Notes under the pieces: model-generated
Told to the model about the DNA's origin: nothing
The model's database searches: none
Seen by the model: the letters and a program-made list of their open reading frames with translations, nothing else
Assembly: GCF_002090095.1 (NCBI RefSeq)
Contig: NZ_BBRJ01000002.1
Span: 482,952-546,951 of the forward strand
Length of the DNA stretch: 64,000 nt
Source of the DNA: Demequina sp. NBRC 110053
GTDB taxonomy: Bacteria > Actinomycetota > Actinomycetes > Actinomycetales > Demequinaceae
Reading direction: 5' to 3'
Shown: piece after piece, positions 63,710-64,000 of the stretch
How positions within the stretch are numbered: the stretch's first letter is position 1
Layout of the letters: each line of letters starts with the position of its first letter
Position numbers and translations under genes: made by a program

Positions 63710-64000
63710 CTAGGCGACCATGTCGTGGTAGCGGTACAGGAACGCGGCCATCGCATCGCGAGTGGTCTCGTTGAACGGACGGAACTCCAGACCACGAGGC
63801 GAGTCGTAGCCCTGCGTGATGCCCGTGTGAGCCAGCCACGTGATCTCCGTGTAGAACTCCGTGTTCGAGTCCGTGATGTCCACGAACGGAGACTCCTCAG
63901 GAGCATCCCAGTCCGGCTCACCCGCATAGCGGTACAGGAACGCCGCCATCGCATCACGGGTGATCGGCTGCGTGGGACGGAACTCCTGACCCCTGGGCGT
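63710..64000 (-). CDS. S-layer-homology-domain protein, C-terminal fragment
   Basis: The frame runs off the window edge; the last 96 residues are present. They contain SLH repeats: ITRDAMAAFLYRYAG, SPFVDI, FYTEITWLAHTGITQGY, FRPFNETTRDAMAAFLYRY. SLH domains anchor proteins to secondary wall polymers; in actinobacteria they often close large secreted enzymes or adhesins. The catalytic part and signal peptide are outside the window, so the function is unknown. Confidence 0.9.
   Translation of the reverse strand, partial: TPRGQEFRPTQPITRDAMAAFLYRYAGEPDWDAPEESPFVDITDSNTEFYTEITWLAHTGITQGYDSPRGLEFRPFNETTRDAMAAFLYRYHDMVA

Overview
The window is high-GC, gene-dense DNA from a Gram-positive actinobacterium, most likely a micrococcalean soil or plant-associated genus related to Cellulomonas or Demequina (the genus is an inference). 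The evidence is the GlgE maltosyltransferase, NucS mismatch endonuclease, double-length AtpH, extended Rho, a CBM2 cellulose-binding module, an SLH-domain surface protein, and the gene order rho-rpmE-prfA-prmC-tsaC-wecA-atpI-atpBEFHAGDC-nucS, which matches the mycobacterial order. There are no rRNA, tRNA, CRISPR, IS or phage genes.

Layout. 1-5.0 kb: end of an MDR oxidoreductase, then a sugar ABC importer operon (binding lipoprotein, two permeases, LacI regulator) with CebR/CelR-type operators at its promoter. 5-8.3 kb: mnmA, a tyrosine phosphatase and a cysteine desulfurase, i.e. both ends of the tRNA 2-thiouridine sulfur relay. 8.4-13.4 kb: a secreted ExeM-type nuclease carrying CBM2, then etfB-etfA. 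13.4-16.5 kb: a DUF5701-like protein and glgX. 16.5-27.7 kb: a complete galactan locus: GH53 endo-galactanase (wall-anchored), GanS/GanP/GanQ importer, GH42 beta-galactosidase and a divergent LacI regulator, with five operator-like sites. 27.8-32.2 kb: glgE and glgB, alpha-glucan synthesis from maltose-1-phosphate. 32.3-35.3 kb: an operon of a membrane protein, a lipoprotein and a YbbN-like thioredoxin/TPR protein lacking CXXC. 35.4-38.4 kb: a giant coiled-coil DivIVA/Scy-like protein made of 67 contiguous 11-residue units, plus a small unknown protein. 38.6-42.1 kb: two alpha/beta hydrolases, a small zinc-site protein and a GH1 beta-glucosidase. 42.3-59.3 kb: nucS, the F1Fo ATP synthase operon, wecA, tsaC, prmC, prfA, rpmE and rho, all on the minus strand. 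The block is interrupted between rpmE and rho by an opposite-strand island (AbiEi/DUF559 protein, membrane protein, ECF-like sigma factor) bounded and split by three related hairpin repeats. 59.5-64 kb: DUF6325, SHOCT and DUF389 proteins, an MMPL transporter, and the end of an SLH protein.

How it fits together. The carbohydrate genes describe a polysaccharide degrader: surface galactanase cuts beta-1,4-galactan, the Gan importer takes up oligomers and GH42 releases galactose; the Ceb-like importer with GH1 would do the same for cello-oligosaccharides. GlgE, GlgB and GlgX build and trim storage glucan.

Non-coding structure is the less expected part. There are three families of intergenic repeats: a composite triple palindrome (2 copies), a ~65-bp hairpin (3 copies around the island), and a short GGCCGATGCGC motif in at least twelve intergenic gaps. 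At least seven transcription units look leaderless, with a TAnnnT-like hexamer ending 6-8 nt before the start codon.
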